NCBI RefSeq assembly: GCF_900115185.1 | Contig: NZ_FOVN01000003.1 | Location: forward strand, 148,511-212,510 | Length of the DNA stretch: 64,000 bases | Direction of reading: 5' to 3' | Origin: Algorimicrobium echini | Lineage (GTDB): Bacteria; Bacteroidota; Bacteroidia; Flavobacteriales; Flavobacteriaceae | In this document: one piece after another, positions 61,547 to 64,000 of the stretch | Layout of the letters: the number at the start of each line of letters is the position of its first letter | Position numbering within the stretch: the stretch's first letter is position 1 | Program-made: the position numbers and the translations under genes | The notes under the pieces: generated by a model | What the model was told of the DNA's origin: nothing | Seen by the model: only the letters and a program-made list of their open reading frames with translations | Database searches by the model: none

Positions 61547-63355
61547 CTAAAAACAGTATTTCTCTTCTTCTTTCACTTTTTCGGCAATTTCTTTACGTAA
61601 ATCCACTATGTCTGGATAGTTTACATATTTCGTAAAACGTTTTAGGCCCATAAGCATCATACGTTGTTCATCACCTTCAGCAAAAGATATAATACTTTCT
61701 TTTCCTTTTTCTTCTACAATATCCACCGCGTGATATAAATATAATTTGGCCATGGCAATTTGAGCAGACTGCGCGTCCTCACCAAATCGTTTTGCATTCT
61801 TTTCGGTTCTTAAAATAGCCGATTCAGCCATGTAAATTTCTATTAAAATATCAGCAGCAGCAATTAATAGTTGTTGGTGTTCTTCTAAATCGGGTCCAAA
61901 TTTTTGAACAGCTCCACCTGCAACCATTAAAAATGTTTTTTTAAGCTTCTTAATCATTTCCTTTTCTTCTGAAAACAATTCTGAATAATCTGGTGTGTCA
62001 AACGATGGGATTCCCATTAATTCATCTTGAACCGCTTGAGCAGGACCTAATAAATCAACATGACCCTTCATAGCCTTTTTAACAAGCATCCCAACAGCTA
62101 ACATCCGATTGATTTCGTTGGTGCCTTCATATATACGGGCAATTCGTGCATCTCTCCAAGCGGCTTCCATAGGTGTTTCTTCCGAGAATCCCATACCTCC
62201 AAAAATTTGAATCCCTTCATCAGCAGCATTCTGAACATCTTCAGATACGGCAACTTTTAAAATAGAACATTCAATGGCATACTCTTCAACACCTTTTAAT
62301 TCTGCTTCTTGATGTGAATTTCCTGCGGCTTGACGCAAAGCAATACGATCTTCAATGTTTTTAGATGCTCTATATGTTGCCGATTCACCAGCATATGCAC
62401 TCGCAGCCATTTCAGCTAATTTCACTTTAATAGCACCGAAATCTGAAATACGTGTGTTGAATTGTTTACGTTCATTTGCATATTTAACAGCGGTAGTTAA
62501 AATACGACGTTGCGAATCTAAACAGGCAGCAGCTAATTTAATACGGCCCACATTAAGCGCATTCATAGCAATTTTGAATCCTTCACCACGACCTGCTAGC
62601 ATATTTTCAGCAGGCACAACCGTATCGTTAAAGAATACCTGACGCGTAGAACTGGCACGAATACCTAATTTATGTTCCTCTTCACCCAAGGTAATGCCAT
62701 TAGGGTTTTCCTTATCATATTCTACAATAAAACCTGTAATGTTTTTATCGTTTTCAATACGTGCGAAAACAATCATTAAGTGACAGAATCCTGCGTTTGA
62801 AATCCACATTTTCTGACCATTAATTTTATAAGATTTTCCATCTTCAGATAGGGTAGCAGTGGTTTTTCCCGAATTGGCATCAGATCCTGCGCCAGGTTCT
62901 GTTAAACAATAGGCACCAAACCATTCACCTGAAGCTAATTTAGGGACGTATTTTTGTTTTTGCGCTTCAGTTCCATAAAGTGTAATTGGCATCGTACCAA
63001 TTCCAGTATGTGCACCAAATGCGGTGCTAAACGAACCTGTTCCACTTGAGATATAATCGCAGGTTAAAACTGTTGATACAAAGCCCATTCCCATTCCGCC
63101 GTATTCTTCTGGAACAGCTACGCTTAAAAACCCCATATCACCAGCTTTTTTCATAACGTCTTCTGTTAAAGCAAAATCTTTTGCTTCAAAACGTGGTTTA
63201 TTTGGTATAATTTCTCGGTCGTTAAATTCTTTAACCGATTCTTTCATCATGGTTTGTTCTTCTGAAAAATCTTCAGGTGTGAACACATCTTCGCAGTTTG
63301 TTTCCTTTACAAGGAATTGACCACCTCTTAGGATGTCTTTGTCTTTTGTTTCCAT
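61547..63355 (-). CDS. acyl-CoA dehydrogenase, long form
   Basis: A 602-residue flavoenzyme: N-terminal, middle (YCLTEPGAGSDA, WISNAG) and C-terminal (QIFGGMGF, catalytic Glu in YEGTNEINRM) acyl-CoA dehydrogenase domains, then a ~150-residue helical extension as in VLCAD/ACAD9-type enzymes. It catalyses the first step of beta-oxidation. It lies 113 bp after the thiolase gene on the same strand, so it is likely cotranscribed with it. Confidence 0.94.
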   Translation of the reverse strand: METKDKDILRGGQFLVKETNCEDVFTPEDFSEEQTMMKESVKEFNDREIIPNKPRFEAKDFALTEDVMKKAGDMGFLSVAVPEEYGGMGMGFVSTVLTCDYISSGTGSFSTAFGAHTGIGTMPITLYGTEAQKQKYVPKLASGEWFGAYCLTEPGAGSDANSGKTTATLSEDGKSYKINGQKMWISNAGFCHLMIVFARIENDKNITGFIVEYDKENPNGITLGEEEHKLGIRASSTRQVFFNDTVVPAENMLAGRGEGFKIAMNALNVGRIKLAAACLDSQRRILTTAVKYANERKQFNTRISDFGAIKVKLAEMAASAYAGESATYRASKNIEDRIALRQAAGNSHQEAELKGVEEYAIECSILKVAVSEDVQNAADEGIQIFGGMGFSEETPMEAAWRDARIARIYEGTNEINRMLAVGMLVKKAMKGHVDLLGPAQAVQDELMGIPSFDTPDYSELFSEEKEMIKKLKKTFLMVAGGAVQKFGPDLEEHQQLLIAAADILIEIYMAESAILRTEKNAKRFGEDAQSAQIAMAKLYLYHAVDIVEEKGKESIISFAEGDEQRMMLMGLKRFTKYVNYPDIVDLRKEIAEKVKEEEKYCF

Positions 63356-63468
63356 TTTCCTATCCCTAACCCTTTCTAATATAAAGGGAAATGTTACGGG
63401 TAATTTTAAGTTAAACTTTTATTTTTATTCATCGCTTTGCCTTCCATTTAGGAAGTTTGGGTGGGTTT

Positions 63469-64000
63469 TTATTTTAAAAACTCAAAAATCCCACAAGCAC
63501 CTTGACCTGTTCCAACGCACATAGTTACAGCGCCATATTTACCAACCATGTTGCGTTTGCGCATTTCATCAAATAATTGGACGGATAATTTAGCGCCAGT
63601 ACAACCTAGTGGGTGTCCTAATGCAATGGCACCACCATTTACATTAATGATATCTGGATTTAGATTTAATTCTCTAATTACCGCTAATGATTGAGAGGCA
63701 AATGCTTCGTTTAATTCTATAAGCTCTAAATCTGATTGATTTAAACCTGCTTGCTTCAGTGCTTTTGGAATGGCCTTTACGGGACCAATTCCCATAATAC
63801 GTGGTTCCACACCAGCAGCAGCATAGTTAACCAAACGCGCAATTGGTTCTAGTCCAAGTTCTTTAACCATGTCTTCACTCATAACCATTACAAAAGCAGC
63901 CCCATCACTCATTTGAGAGGAGTTTCCTGCAGTAACACTCCCTCCAGCTGCAAAAACGGCTCGTAGTTTTGCTAATGCTTCTAGACTAGTACCAGCACGT
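63469..64000 (-). CDS. thiolase (acetyl-CoA C-acyltransferase), C-terminal part
   Basis: About 177 C-terminal residues of a thiolase; the reading frame is open through the right edge of the window. Visible motifs: GGSVTAGNSSQMSDGAA, NEAFASQ, NVNGGAIALGHPLGCTGA (active-site His) and CVGTGQGACG (second active-site Cys). It cleaves 3-ketoacyl-CoA in beta-oxidation, upstream of the acyl-CoA dehydrogenase. The nucleophilic first Cys lies outside the window. Confidence 0.95.
   Translation of the reverse strand, partial: RAGTSLEALAKLRAVFAAGGSVTAGNSSQMSDGAAFVMVMSEDMVKELGLEPIARLVNYAAAGVEPRIMGIGPVKAIPKALKQAGLNQSDLELIELNEAFASQSLAVIRELNLNPDIINVNGGAIALGHPLGCTGAKLSVQLFDEMRKRNMVGKYGAVTMCVGTGQGACGIFEFLK

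Noticed and set aside
1-64000. Mobile elements, phage genes, CRISPR arrays, tRNA or rRNA genes
   Set aside because: No transposase, integrase, terminal repeats, spaced direct-repeat array or RNA-gene-like sequence was recognised in reading; a dedicated tRNA scan was not possible.

Overview
The window reads as chromosomal DNA of a marine-type member of the Flavobacteriaceae (Bacteroidetes). The evidence is the AT-rich sequence, the promoters of the TAnnTTTG type, the short A-rich leaders, the many SPII lipoproteins and TonB-dependent receptors, the fused CcoNO oxidase subunit and several families typical of the group (LETM1-related protein, DUF4331, 2TM-domain proteins, ECF sigma/anti-sigma pairs). 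I see no rRNA, tRNA, CRISPR array, insertion sequence or phage gene. Both ends cut genes: a MoxR ATPase on the left and a thiolase on the right. No gene-free stretch exceeds 300 bases.

Layout. 1-5 kb: a minus-strand MoxR / DUF4350 / DUF4129 / membrane protein / SpoIIM operon diverging from an RDD protein. 5-12.7 kb: housekeeping genes (TRIC-like channel, lipoprotein cyclophilin, Nudix CoA pyrophosphatase, PlsC-like acyltransferase, ECF sigma pair, NDH-2, lysoplasmalogenase, esterase). 12.8-18.6 kb: a TonB receptor, a TPR-like secreted protein, a LytS-type kinase with a fused 2TM domain, two free 2TM proteins and a LytTR regulator; the first two genes share a LytTR-like promoter box. 18.6-28.2 kb: LETM1-related protein, a split DUF4331 pair with a TPR lipoprotein and TonB receptor, an orphan GH53 galactanase coupled to a DJ-1 protein, and a second ECF sigma/anti-sigma pair.

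28.3-52.2 kb is the most interesting region: a micro-oxic/anoxic respiration and copper island. It holds Cu/Zn SOD, HemN, a universal stress protein, the complete nitrous oxide reductase cluster (cytochrome c, fasciclin lipoprotein, clade II-like NosZ, membrane protein, NosL, NosD, NosF, NosY), a copper-acquisition set (CNGKCHL protein, Met-rich lipoprotein, OprC/NosA-like receptor), the cbb3 oxidase operon (ccoS, ccoNO, ccoQ, ccoP, ccoG, ccoH, SafE), a CcoI-type copper ATPase and an FNR-like regulator. A palindrome TATGAT-N4-ATCATA occurs upstream of hemN, the nos operon, the copper set and the cco operon, each time with its centre exactly 29.5 bp before a TAnnTTTG element, which is class II activator geometry. 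A fifth copy lies between the copper ATPase and the regulator gene, placed to activate the former and repress the latter. I infer one oxygen-responsive regulon joining N2O reduction, high-affinity O2 respiration, anaerobic haem synthesis and the copper supply both copper enzymes need.

52.2-64 kb: a large Asp-box propeller protein, a VWA/AAA+ pair, a PepSY membrane protein, a lipoprotein of unknown role, an M1 aminopeptidase and a beta-oxidation operon (thiolase, acyl-CoA dehydrogenase).
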